Position numbers and translations under genes: made by a program. The notes below the pieces were generated by a model. The model did not search any database. It saw only the letters and a list, made by a program, of their open reading frames with translations, and had not been told where the DNA came from. This document shows positions 25,115-32,733 of a stretch of DNA of 39,273 bases, piece after piece (position 1 is the first letter of the stretch; each line of letters opens with the position of its first letter). The DNA lies in assembly GCA_002423245.1 (NCBI GenBank), contig DIVD01000042.1, positions 8,747 through 48,019 of the forward strand. Direction: 5' to 3'. The stretch comes from Rhodobacteraceae bacterium UBA6141 (lineage in GTDB: Bacteria; Pseudomonadota; Alphaproteobacteria; Rhodobacterales; Rhodobacteraceae).

Positions 25115-26539
25115 TCAGCGTGCGCGCGGCCCCTTCGGCGCGCCGCCCGCGCCGCGCGGCTTGCCGCCAGAGCCGCCCGGCTTGCCCGAGGCCCCGCCGC
25201 CCGGCTTGCCCGAGGCCCCGCCGCCCGGCTTGCCGCCAAAGCTGCGCGGCCTGCCGCCCGCCGCCTCGGTCCGGGGCCCGCGCTCCTGGGCAGGCTTGCC
25301 ACCGCCGCCCGCGCGGGGCTTGCCGGCATGGGCGGACTTGTCGCCCTGGCTCCGCGGCCTGTCGCCCCCGGCGCGCGGCTTTGCCCCATGGGCGGGCTTG
25401 TCCCCGAAGCTGCGCCGTTCGCCCCCCTCTGCGCGGGGCTTGCCGGCATGGGCGGACGTGTCGCCCTGGGTCCGGCGCGCACCCCCGCCTTCTGCGCGGG
25501 GCTTTGCCCCATGGGCGGGCTTGCCTCCGAAGCTGCGCGGCCGGTCGCCGCCGTCGCGCGGCTTGCCAGGGCCGGGTTTGCCCGCGAAGCTGCGCCGCTC
25601 GCCGCCCTCTGCCGCCTCGCGCGGCTTGGTGCCGAAGCGTGGCCGGTCGCCGTGGCGCCGCTCGTCGCCCCCCTCGCGGCTGATCCGGGCGGGGCGGCCC
25701 CCGCCGCCGGCCCTCCCCCCGCCACCCCGCGCGCCCCCACGGGCATCGCTGCGCGCGGCGGCCTTCGCCTCCTCGCGCGCGGCGGCGCCGGGCAGCAGCG
25801 GGCCGAGCTGGTCGCGCATCACCCTGGCCTTCACCTCGATCACGTCGCCGGGCTTCATGTCGTTCAGGCGGAACGGGCCGTAGCTCACGCGGATCAGCCG
25901 GTTCACGATCAGCCCCACCGCCGACATCGCCCGCCGGATCTCGCGGTTCTTGCCCTCGCGGATGCCGACGGTCAGCCAGGCATTCGCGCCCTGCTGGCGG
26001 TCAAGCTCCACCTCCATCGGCAAGAACGCATCGCCCTCGATGGTCAGGCCCCGGCGCAGCGGGTCGAAGGTGGCGTTGTTGGGCTGGCCGTTGACCCGCA
26101 CCCGGTACTTGCGCAGCCAGCCGGTCTCGGGCAGTTCCAGCGCGCGCTTCAGATCGCCATCGTTGGTCAGCAGCAAGAGCCCCTCGGAATTGAGGTCCAG
26201 CCGCCCGACGCTCATCACCCGCGGCATCCCCTCGGGCATGGTGTCGAACACGGTCTGGCGGCCCTTCTCGTCCCTCTCGGTGGTGACGAGCCCCAGCGGC
26301 TTGTAATAGAGCCACAGCCGCGTCGGCTGCTTTTCGTCGATCGGCCTGCCGTCCAGCGTCACCCGGTCCTGCGGGCGCACGTCCAGCGCCGGGCTGTCGA
26401 TGACCTTGCCGTTCACCGCGACCCGGCCCGCCAGGATCATCTTCTCGGCCTCGCGGCGCGAGGCGATGCCGACGCGGGCCATCAGCTTGGCGATGCGCTC
26501 GGCTTCGGATGCCTCGGGTTTGGGGCTGTCGGACGTCAT
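25115..26539 (-). CDS. rluB: RluB/RsuA-family pseudouridine synthase with long repetitive basic tail
   Basis: 474 residues; AGGAGAGACCCG before the ATG fixes the start. Residues ~12-60 are an S4 RNA-binding domain (ERIAKLMARVGIASRREAEKMI, GRVAVNGKVI); ~85-230 is the catalytic domain (KPLGLVTTERDEKGRQTVFD, VGRLDLNSEGLLLLTNDGDL with the active Asp, REGKNREIRRAM). It isomerises uridine in rRNA, probably 23S near position 2605. From ~265 to the end are some 210 residues of Gly/Arg/Lys/Pro repeats (KPRAEGGERRSFGDKP, GKPGGGASGKPGGGAS), presumably disordered and RNA-binding. The DNA of the tail is an array of diverged repeats. Confidence 0.92.
   Translation of the reverse strand: MTSDSPKPEASEAERIAKLMARVGIASRREAEKMILAGRVAVNGKVIDSPALDVRPQDRVTLDGRPIDEKQPTRLWLYYKPLGLVTTERDEKGRQTVFDTMPEGMPRVMSVGRLDLNSEGLLLLTNDGDLKRALELPETGWLRKYRVRVNGQPNNATFDPLRRGLTIEGDAFLPMEVELDRQQGANAWLTVGIREGKNREIRRAMSAVGLIVNRLIRVSYGPFRLNDMKPGDVIEVKARVMRDQLGPLLPGAAAREEAKAAARSDARGGARGGGGRAGGGGRPARISREGGDERRHGDRPRFGTKPREAAEGGERRSFAGKPGPGKPRDGGDRPRSFGGKPAHGAKPRAEGGGARRTQGDTSAHAGKPRAEGGERRSFGDKPAHGAKPRAGGDRPRSQGDKSAHAGKPRAGGGGKPAQERGPRTEAAGGRPRSFGGKPGGGASGKPGGGASGKPGGSGGKPRGAGGAPKGPRAR
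25160..25600. repeat. Diverged repeat array coding the RluB tail
   Basis: Several unit types recur in frame: an exact GCCCGGCTTGCCCGAGGCCC-like unit in tandem near 25170-25230 and longer units of about 60 nt with 'ggcttgccggcatgggcgg' and 'ggctttgccccatgggcggg' alternating at 25315-25520. All lie within the pseudouridine synthase gene. Confidence 0.75.
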
Positions 26540-26629
26540 CGGGTCTCTCCTCGAGAAATGCGGCGACATCGCGTCGCGACTGCTGGGTGCAAGGCGCCCT
26601 CCTACAGCAAGCGCCGCGCCGGGAAAAGC

Positions 26630-26665
26630 ATCTTGCGCGGGGACGGGATCTTGCGCGGGGACGGG
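26630..26665. repeat. 18-nt tandem duplication upstream of tadA
   Basis: Two exact copies of ATCTTGCGCGGGGACGGG, ending 20 nt before the tadA ATG in the gap between the divergent rluB and tadA genes. Confidence 0.92.
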
Positions 26666-26685
26666 GGCCGGGGCATCAAGCGGGA

Positions 26686-27165
26686 ATGACCGGGTTTCGC
26701 AGCCATATGGACGCCGCCCTGGACGAGGCGCGCGCCGCGGGCCGGCGCGGCGAGGTGCCGGTGGGCGCGGTCGTCGTCTCGCCCGCGGGGCGGATCGTCG
26801 CCGCCGCCGGCAACCGCACGCGCGAACTCGCCGATCCCACCGCCCATGCCGAGATCCTCGCCCTGCGCGCCGCCTGCGCCGCCGAGGGATCCGAGCGGCT
26901 GCCGGGCCATGACCTCTACGTGACGCTGGAACCCTGCCCGATGTGCGCCGCCGCCATCGGCTTCGCCCGCATCGCCCGGCTCTACTACGGCGCCGCCGAT
27001 CCGAAATCCGGCGGCGTCGCACAGGGTGCCCGCGTCTTCGCGCAGCCGCAATGCCACCACGCGCCCGAGGTCTATGACGGCATCGCGGGCAGCGAGTCCG
27101 AGGCGCTGATGAAGGCATTCTTCGCGGATCGGCGGCAAGGGGGAGGGGGCGCTGCCCCCTCTTGA
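26686..27165 (+). CDS. tadA: tRNA-specific adenosine deaminase
   Basis: 159 residues. It converts A34 to inosine in tRNA-Arg(ACG), which allows reading of CGU, CGC and CGA. The zinc deaminase motifs are His54-Ala-Glu56 and Pro-Cys84-x-x-Cys87, with GARVFAQPQCHHAPEVYDG after. The start gives the usual MxxFxxHMDAALDEA N-terminus. The last residues (RRQGGGGAAPS) and the stop codon come from an intergenic-type palindromic repeat (GGGGGCGCTGCCCCC), so the natural end of the gene has been overwritten. Confidence 0.95.
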   Translation: MTGFRSHMDAALDEARAAGRRGEVPVGAVVVSPAGRIVAAAGNRTRELADPTAHAEILALRAACAAEGSERLPGHDLYVTLEPCPMCAAAIGFARIARLYYGAADPKSGGVAQGARVFAQPQCHHAPEVYDGIAGSESEALMKAFFADRRQGGGGAAPS

Positions 27166-27284
27166 GCCTCGCGGCTCAATTCACCCCCGGGATATTTCGG
27201 CCAGCAAGAATGGCCAGCAAGACTGGGAAGTCCCGCATCTTCTTGCTGGCCGAAATATCCCGGGGGCGCGGGGGCAGCGCCCCC
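27145..27284. repeat. Large palindromic intergenic element between tadA and the UPF0173 gene
   Basis: A perfect 27-bp inverted repeat (27184-27210 and 27240-27266, starting CCCCCGGGATATTTCGGCC) with a 29-base loop, flanked by a second pair of 15-nt mirror hairpins (GGGGGCGCTGCCCCC at 27145-27159 and GGGGGCAGCGCCCCC at 27270-27284). A GAGCC-TCGC-GGCTC hairpin lies at 27164-27177. The loop holds another copy of GGCCAGCAAGA. The gene order is convergent, so it can act as a bidirectional terminator; the form resembles REP/BIME-type elements that I believe recur in Rhodobacteraceae genomes. Confidence 0.9.
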
Positions 27285-27297
27285 GCTGGTGCCGCGG

Positions 27298-27990
27298 CTA
27301 GAAGGTCATCGGCTCCATCACCACCGGCTCGCGCACATCGACGGCGGGGAGCGCGGCGACCAGCTCATCCGCGGATTGCGCCAGCAGCGGGAAGGTGCGG
27401 TAGTGGCAGGGAATGATCGTCCTGAAGTCGAAGAAGGTCTTCGCCGCATAGGCCGCGCGGCGCATGTCCATCGTGAAAAGGCCGCCGCAGGCGAGGATGC
27501 CGATATCGGGCGCGTGCAGGTCGGCGAAGACGCCCATGTCGGCCATCACGTCGGTATCGCCCGAGAAATAGATCACATGGCCTTCGCCCGCGATCATGTA
27601 GCCCGCCTCGCTGCCGGTATAGACCGGGCCGCCGTCCGTCGCCAACGACGAGGAATGGGTTGCGTTCACCATCGTGACCCGGGCCCCGCCCAGATCGACG
27701 GTGCCGCCCTTGTTGAACTGCAGGCCCTCGATCCGATGATCCTTCTTCAGCCAGTCGACGAGCTCCGGGATCGCCGCCACCGGGATGCCCTTTTCGGCGG
27801 CGATGGCGGCGGCGTCGCCGGCATGGTCGCCGTGCCCGTGGCTCAGCAGCACATGCGTGGCGCCCTCCAGCGCCTCGGCGCGGCGGTCTGCGGGGAACAT
27901 CGGGTTGCCGGTGAGCCAGGGATCGACCAGCAGCACCGCCTGTTCGATCTCGATCCGGAAGCCGGAATGGCCGAGCCAGGTGATCTTCAT
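27298..27990 (-). CDS. UPF0173-type metal-dependent hydrolase (metallo-beta-lactamase fold)
   Basis: 230 residues with CGGAGGAG before the ATG. The N-terminus MKITWLGHSGFRIE and metal motif His51-x-His53-x-Asp55-His56 (SHGHGDHAGD), with later HSSSLATDGG, YFSGDTDVMADM and IIPCHYRTFPLL, define the family. It is cytoplasmic and its substrate is unknown. It converges on tadA across the palindromic element and diverges from the ceramidase-like gene. Confidence 0.92.
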   Translation of the reverse strand: MKITWLGHSGFRIEIEQAVLLVDPWLTGNPMFPADRRAEALEGATHVLLSHGHGDHAGDAAAIAAEKGIPVAAIPELVDWLKKDHRIEGLQFNKGGTVDLGGARVTMVNATHSSSLATDGGPVYTGSEAGYMIAGEGHVIYFSGDTDVMADMGVFADLHAPDIGILACGGLFTMDMRRAAYAAKTFFDFRTIIPCHYRTFPLLAQSADELVAALPAVDVREPVVMEPMTF

Positions 27991-28065
27991 TGCACTCCTC
28001 CGTGTTGCGTCTATCTGTTGCCAATGTAGTCGGCGCGCGGCGGATTGGAATGGGGATCGGGCGGC

Positions 28066-28752
28066 ATGGACTGGACCGGGGCGATCGACGCCTATTGCGA
28101 GCGCACGGGGCCGGGCTACTGGTCCGAGCCGGCGAACGCGCTGACCAACCTTGCCTTCGTTCTGGCGGCGGCGGTGATGTGGCGGCGATGCCAGGGCCCC
28201 GGCATGGCGACGGGCCGGGCGATGTGCGCGGTGCTGGCGGTGATCGGCATCGGCTCGTGGCTGTTCCACACCCATGCGACGGCCTGGGCCAGCATGGCCG
28301 ACGTGCTGCCGATCCTTGGCTTCATCCTGCTGTATGTCTTTGCCGCCGCCCGCGATTTCCTCGGGCTGCGCCCCTGGCAGGCCGGGCTGGCCGCCGCCGC
28401 CTTCCTGCCCTATGCCGCGCTGACCGTGCCGCTGTGGCAAAGGGTGCCCGGCCTCGGCTCCTCGGCCGGTTACGCGCCGGTGCCGGTGCTGATCCTGGTC
28501 TTCGCCGTGCTGATGCGCCGGCGCGATGGGGCCACGGCGCGGGGGCTGGCGCTCGGGGCGGGGATTCTGGTTCTGTCGCTGGCCTTCCGCACCCTTGACG
28601 GGCCGGTCTGCGCCGCGCTGCCGCTTGGCACGCATTTCCTGTGGCACATCCTCAACGGGCTGATGCTGGGCGGGATGATCGAGATCTGGCGCCGGCACCG
28701 CATCCGCCACCACGCGCCGCGGATGCTTGCGGCGGGGGCCGCGCCCGCGTAA
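28066..28752 (+). CDS. Ceramidase-like (alkaline ceramidase family) membrane protein
   Basis: 228 residues with about seven transmembrane helices. The family motifs are in order: YCERTGPGYWSEPANALTN near the start, IGSWLFHTHATAWASMADVLPI in the middle (His and Asp of the probable zinc/active site), and GTHFLWHILNGLMLG near the end. It belongs to the CREST superfamily, like the HlyIII-like gene at the left of the window. The family includes ceramide hydrolases in eukaryotes; the bacterial substrate is unproven. An earlier ATG at 28045 is possible. Confidence 0.85.
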   Translation: MDWTGAIDAYCERTGPGYWSEPANALTNLAFVLAAAVMWRRCQGPGMATGRAMCAVLAVIGIGSWLFHTHATAWASMADVLPILGFILLYVFAAARDFLGLRPWQAGLAAAAFLPYAALTVPLWQRVPGLGSSAGYAPVPVLILVFAVLMRRRDGATARGLALGAGILVLSLAFRTLDGPVCAALPLGTHFLWHILNGLMLGGMIEIWRRHRIRHHAPRMLAAGAAPA

Positions 28753-28792
28753 ACCCTGCGCGGCAAGGCATCCGGCACAAGGGAGACCCCCC

Positions 28793-29080
28793 ATGTCCAT
28801 CGACATCGACACCGCAAGGCGGGTCGCGCATCTGGCGCGCATCGCCGTGAAGGAACAGGATCTGCCCGCGCTGGCGGCCGAGCTTTCGGGGATGCTCGCC
28901 TTCATGGAGCAGCTGAACGAGGTGGATGTGGACGGCATCGAGCCGATGACATCGGTCACGCCGATGCGGCTGAAGCGCCGCGCCGATGTGGTGACCGATG
29001 GCGGGATGCCGGACAAGGTGCTGTCCAACGCCCCCGATGCGCGCGAGGGGTTCTTTGCCGTGCCGAAGGTGATGGAATGA
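28793..29080 (+). CDS. gatC: Aspartyl/glutamyl-tRNA amidotransferase subunit C
   Basis: 95 residues. It stabilises GatA-GatB in the complex that amidates Glu-tRNA-Gln and/or Asp-tRNA-Asn. Motifs are DTARRVAHLARIAV, LSGMLAFMEQLNEVDVDGIEPMT and GFFAVPKVME. GGGAGACCCCCC precedes the start, and its stop overlaps the gatA start (ATGA). gatB is not in this window. Confidence 0.95.
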   Translation: MSIDIDTARRVAHLARIAVKEQDLPALAAELSGMLAFMEQLNEVDVDGIEPMTSVTPMRLKRRADVVTDGGMPDKVLSNAPDAREGFFAVPKVME

Positions 29081-30558
29081 CCGCGCTGAACGAGCTGACC
29101 ATCGCCGAGGCGCGCGACGCGCTGCGCCGGGGCGAGACCACCGCGCTTGCCCTGACCGAGGCCTGCCTTGCCGCCATCGAGGGCGCGGGCGCGCTGAACG
29201 CCTTCGTGCACCACACGCCCGAGATCGCGCGCGAACAGGCGAAGGCGGCCGATGCGCGGCTGGCGCGGGGCGAGGCGCCGGCGATGTGCGGCATTCCGCT
29301 GGGGATCAAGGATCTGTTCTGCACCAGGGGCGTGCCCTCGCAGGCGGCCTCGACCATCCTCAGGGGCTTTCGCCCCGAATACGAATCGGCCGTCACCAGC
29401 CAGCTTTTCGAGGCGGGCGCGGTGATGCTGGGCAAGCTGAACATGGACGAGTTCGCCATGGGCTCCAGCAACGAGACCTCGTGCTATGGCAATGCGGTGA
29501 ACCCGTGGAAGATCGATGACCGCAAGCTGACCCCCGGCGGATCGTCGGGCGGGTCCGCGGCGGCGGTTGCGGCGGATCTCTGCCTTGCCGCCACCGGCAC
29601 CGATACCGGCGGGTCGATCCGCCAGCCCGCCGCCTTTACCGGCATCGTCGGCCTGAAGCCGACCTATGGCCGGGTCAGCCGCTGGGGCATCGTCGCCTTT
29701 GCCTCCAGCCTCGATCAGGCCGGGCCGATGACCAAGACGGTGCGCGACGCGGCGATCATGCTGGGTGCGATGGCGGGCCCCGATGCGAGGGACAGCACCT
29801 GCGCCGACCTTCCCGTGCCGGATTTCGAGGCGGCGCTGACCGGCGACATCCGCGGCAGGAAGATCGGCATTCCGCGCGAATACCGCATGGAGGGGATGCC
29901 GGCCGGGATCGAGGCGCTGTGGCACAGGGGCGCCGAGATGCTGCGCGATGCGGGGGCCGAGATCGTGGACATCTCGCTGCCGCACACGAAATACGCGCTG
30001 CCCGCCTATTATGTGGTGGCGCCCGCCGAGGCGTCGAGCAACCTGGCCCGCTATGACGGCGTGCGCTATGGCTACCGCGCCCGGCTGGCGCAGGGCGACG
30101 GCATCACCGAGATGTACGAGAAGACCCGCGCCGAGGGCTTCGGCAAGGAGGTGCAGCGCCGGGTGATGGTCGGCACCTATGTGCTGTCGGCCGGCTTCTA
30201 CGACGCCTACTACAACCGCGCCCGCAAGGTGCGCGCCCTGATCAGGCGCGATTTCGAGCAGGCCTTCGCCGCCGGGATCGACGCGATCCTGACCCCCGCC
30301 ACCCCCTCCGCCGCGTTCGGCCTTGGCGAGATGGCAGCGGCGGACCCGGTGGCCATGTACCTCAATGACGTGTTCACGGTGACGGTCAATCTGGCCGGGC
30401 TGCCAGGCATCGCGGTGCCGGCCGGGCTTGACGCGCGGGGGTTGCCGCTGGGGCTGCAACTGATCGGCCGGCCGTGGGAGGAGGGCGAGCTTCTCAATCA
30501 CGCCCATGTGCTGGAGCGGGCGGCGGGGTTCGTTTCCAAACCGGCGAAATGGTGGTAA
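29077..30558 (+). CDS. gatA: Aspartyl/glutamyl-tRNA amidotransferase subunit A
   Basis: 493 residues, full length. It is the amidase-signature subunit that releases ammonia from glutamine. The Ser-cisSer-Lys triad is visible: Lys78 in GIKDLF, Ser156 in TPGGSSGGSAAAV and Ser180 in GTDTGGSIRQPA. Other landmarks are GLKPTYGRVSRWGIVAFASSLDQ and VNLAGLPGIAVPAG. It overlaps gatC by four bases. Confidence 0.97.
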   Translation: MTALNELTIAEARDALRRGETTALALTEACLAAIEGAGALNAFVHHTPEIAREQAKAADARLARGEAPAMCGIPLGIKDLFCTRGVPSQAASTILRGFRPEYESAVTSQLFEAGAVMLGKLNMDEFAMGSSNETSCYGNAVNPWKIDDRKLTPGGSSGGSAAAVAADLCLAATGTDTGGSIRQPAAFTGIVGLKPTYGRVSRWGIVAFASSLDQAGPMTKTVRDAAIMLGAMAGPDARDSTCADLPVPDFEAALTGDIRGRKIGIPREYRMEGMPAGIEALWHRGAEMLRDAGAEIVDISLPHTKYALPAYYVVAPAEASSNLARYDGVRYGYRARLAQGDGITEMYEKTRAEGFGKEVQRRVMVGTYVLSAGFYDAYYNRARKVRALIRRDFEQAFAAGIDAILTPATPSAAFGLGEMAAADPVAMYLNDVFTVTVNLAGLPGIAVPAGLDARGLPLGLQLIGRPWEEGELLNHAHVLERAAGFVSKPAKWW

Positions 30559-30593
30559 GCGGCGCGGGATTGCGAAGGACACGGGGTGTTTCG

Positions 30594-31436
30594 ATGATCC
30601 GGACCCATTCCATGCGGATCGTTCCGCCGGCGGCGCTGCTGCTGGCGCTGGCCGCCTGCGCGCCGAAGATGCCCGACAGCGGCGCAGGCCTTGGCGGTTA
30701 CAACGATTACATGCGGATGCACTCGGGGCAGGCGGCGCCGCAGGGCAGCTATGGCACCGGGCCCACCGCCCCCGCCTCGGCGATCACCGGCGCGCCGGTG
30801 TCCTCGGCGCCGATCGGGTCTTCCGCGGCGCCCGATGAGGCGATCGGCTCGGCTGCGATCGCGGCGCTGAACGCGACCTCGCCGCACGGACCGCTGACGG
30901 CGGCACCGGCGCAGCCGGCGGTCACGCCCTATCAGCCGGTTCCGTCTTCTCCCTATCAGCCGGTGCCGTATCAGCCGCTCTCGTCCCAGCCGCTCCCGTC
31001 CCAGCCGGCTCCCGCCGCCCCGCTGCCCGCCCCGGCCACCGCCACCGGCGCCGCGGGCATCTCCGACGAGAACGATTTTTCCGCCGTCGCCTCGCGCGAG
31101 ACCATCGAGTCGGACCGGGCGCGGATTGCGGCGAACGCGGCGCGCTACCAGCAGGTGCAGCCGACCGCGCTGCCGCCGCGCACCGAGACGGGGCCGAACA
31201 TCGTGGAATACGCGATCAACGCGCGCAATCCGCTGGGCCAGCCGGCCTATACCCGGATGGGCCTGCACCTGTCCAATTACGAGCGCAACTGCGCGAGGTT
31301 CGCCTCGCAGGATCTGGCGCAGATGGAATTCCTGCGCCGGGGCGGCCCCGAACGCGACAGCGGCAACCTCGACCCCGATGGCGACGGCTATGCCTGCCGC
31401 TGGGATCCGACGCCGTTCCAGAAGGCGCGCGGCTGA
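30594..31436 (+). CDS. Proline-rich lipoprotein with excalibur-like C-terminus
   Basis: 280 residues; signal MRIVPPAALLLALAAC gives a lipoprotein (LAAC lipobox, Cys at about 22). A long low-complexity Pro/Gln/Ser/Ala region (YQPVP, SQPLPSQPAP repeats) is followed by a folded C-terminal part with ARYQQVQPTALPPRTETGPNIVEYA, LHLSNYERNCARFASQDLAQMEFL and DPDGDGYACRWDP. The last motif is like the calcium-binding excalibur motif DxDxDGxxC. No function is known; lipoproteins of this kind occur in Rhodobacteraceae. The amidase gene follows after 4 nt, so the two may work together in the periplasm. Confidence 0.75.
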   Translation: MIRTHSMRIVPPAALLLALAACAPKMPDSGAGLGGYNDYMRMHSGQAAPQGSYGTGPTAPASAITGAPVSSAPIGSSAAPDEAIGSAAIAALNATSPHGPLTAAPAQPAVTPYQPVPSSPYQPVPYQPLSSQPLPSQPAPAAPLPAPATATGAAGISDENDFSAVASRETIESDRARIAANAARYQQVQPTALPPRTETGPNIVEYAINARNPLGQPAYTRMGLHLSNYERNCARFASQDLAQMEFLRRGGPERDSGNLDPDGDGYACRWDPTPFQKARG

Positions 31437-31440
31437 TCCG

Positions 31441-32166
31441 GTGAGCGCGGGCGCCGGCTTCCCCTCTCCGAATTTCGGCGAGCGGCGGGGCGGGCTGCGG
31501 CCTTCGCTGATCGTGATCCATCACACCGCGATGGCCAGCGCCGCCGCCGCGCGCGCGCGGCTTTGCGACCCGGCCGCCGAGGTGTCGGCGCATTGGCTGG
31601 TCGCCGAGGATGGCACCGCCGAACCGCTGGTGCCCGAGGCGGCGCGTGCCTGGCACGCGGGTGCGGGCAGCTGGGGCGGGCGGGGCGACGTGAACTCTGC
31701 CTCCATCGGCATCGAGCTGGCCAATCCCGGCGACCGGCCCTTCGCCGAGCCGCAGATGGCGGCGCTGGAGCGGCTGCTGGCCGGGGTGATGGCCCGCTGG
31801 GGCATCGGCCCCGCCGGGGTGATCGCGCATTCCGACATGGCGCCCGGCCGCAAGTCCGATCCCGGCCCCCGCTTCGACTGGCGCAGGCTGGCGCTGGCGG
31901 GGCTGTCGGTCTGGCCAGAGGCCGGCGCTGTGGCGGATGGCGCCGACGAGGCGGCGTTCCGCGCCGATCTCGTGCGGTTCGGCTATCCTGCCGATGTGGC
32001 CGCGCCTGTGCTGCTTGCCGCGTTCCGGCTGCGGTTCCGGCCCTGGGCGCGGGGGCCGCTCGGGCGGGTGGAGTGCGCGCTGGCGGCGGATCTGGCGCGG
32101 CGCTGGCCGGCGGGTGCCGCAGCGCTCCCCATTGACGCGGGCCCCATTGACGCGGGCCCCCATTGA
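31441..32166 (+). CDS. N-acetylmuramoyl-L-alanine amidase (AmiD/AmpD type)
   Basis: 241 residues from a GTG 4 nt after the lipoprotein stop. The Amidase_2 domain has the zinc/catalytic residues in LIVIHHTAM, the middle WHAGAGSWGGRGDVNSASIGIELANPG, and IAHSDMAPGRKSDPGPRFDW; it cleaves the MurNAc-L-Ala bond. The C-terminal part is like a peptidoglycan-binding helical domain (RADLVRFGYPADV, LLAAFRLRFRPWARG). No signal peptide is seen, which suggests cytoplasmic recycling (AmpD-like). The last residues PIDAGPIDAGPH are coded by a minisatellite, and a one-base longer third copy brings TGA into frame. Confidence 0.88.
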   Translation: MSAGAGFPSPNFGERRGGLRPSLIVIHHTAMASAAAARARLCDPAAEVSAHWLVAEDGTAEPLVPEAARAWHAGAGSWGGRGDVNSASIGIELANPGDRPFAEPQMAALERLLAGVMARWGIGPAGVIAHSDMAPGRKSDPGPRFDWRRLALAGLSVWPEAGAVADGADEAAFRADLVRFGYPADVAAPVLLAAFRLRFRPWARGPLGRVECALAADLARRWPAGAAALPIDAGPIDAGPH

Positions 32167-32188
32167 CGCGGGCCCCCATTGACGCCGG
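32127..32188. repeat. 15/16-nt minisatellite spanning the amidase 3' end
   Basis: Four copies of CCCC(C)ATTGACGCGGG: 15, 15, 16 and 16 nt long, at 32127, 32142, 32157 and 32173. The change in unit length moves the amidase into a TGA in copy 3. Each copy contains TTGACG, a -35-like hexamer, and the last lies 31 nt before the rnpB 5' end. Confidence 0.93.
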
Positions 32189-32207
32189 CCCCCGCACCGC
32201 ATAGCTG
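32179..32207 (+). promoter_or_regulatory. rnpB: Candidate rnpB promoter
   Basis: TTGACG (in the last minisatellite copy) and an AT-containing CATAGCT around 32200-32206 at 15-17 bp spacing. The RNA's first paired base is at 32215, a sensible distance for the start. The -10 is weak. Confidence 0.45.
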
Positions 32208-32214
32208 TCAGCCC

Positions 32215-32664
32215 GCGCGGATGGCCGGATGACCGCGTGCGCAACAGGGTCCGCAAGGAAACCGGGGCGTGCGAGGAAAGTCCGGACTCCATGAAGCAAC
32301 GGTGCCGGGTAACGCCCGGCCGGGGCAACCCGAGGGAAAGCGCCACAGAAAAGAAACCGCCTGCGGGCGGGGGTTCGGGCCTCGGCCCGGCCTTCGCCTC
32401 GCAGGCAAGGGTGAAACGGTGGGGCAAGAGCCCACCGCGGACCTGGCAACAGGGACGGCACGGCAAGCCCCACCGGGAGCAATGCCGAATAGGGGCCTCG
32501 CGCGGGGCAGGCCGGGCAACCGGCCGCCGCAGGGACGCTTCAGCCCGAGAGGCCCGGGTTGGCAGCTGGATCCCGTCCGCAAGGGCGGGGGCAGAGGAAT
32601 GGTCATCGGGGGGCCTCGCGCAGGCAGGCCCCTGCACAGAATCCGGCTTACAGGCCATCCGCGC
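32215..32664 (+). ncRNA. rnpB: RNase P RNA (bacterial type A)
   Basis: About 450 nt with a perfect 12-bp terminal P1 helix (GCGCGGATGGCC at the 5' end, GGCCATCCGCGC at the 3' end). Conserved cores are GAGGAAAGTCCGGACTCC, the GGTAACGCCCGG loop, CACAGAAAAGAAACCGCC, GGGTGAAACGGTGGGG-type and AAGAGCCCACCG segments, AGAGGAATGGTCATC, and the final CACAGAATCCGGCTTACAGG. The RNA is the catalytic subunit that trims tRNA 5' ends. Open frames running through it on both strands are chance products. The next gene starts 70 nt on. Confidence 0.97.
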
Positions 32665-32733
32665 AAAGTCTGCCGCCCTTGCAATCCTTCGGGCCCTGTG
32701 GCTTCACTGGTGGCGGGGCACCCGGGGCAGGTG

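Noticed and set aside
25160..25600. CRISPR-like array in the rluB tail region
   Set aside because: Repeats are in frame, diverged and directly adjacent, with no unique spacers; they code a low-complexity protein tail.
27298..30582. 1094-codon minus-strand frame
   Set aside because: Only the C-terminal 230 codons are the real UPF0173 gene; the rest is antisense to gatCA and the ceramidase-like gene.
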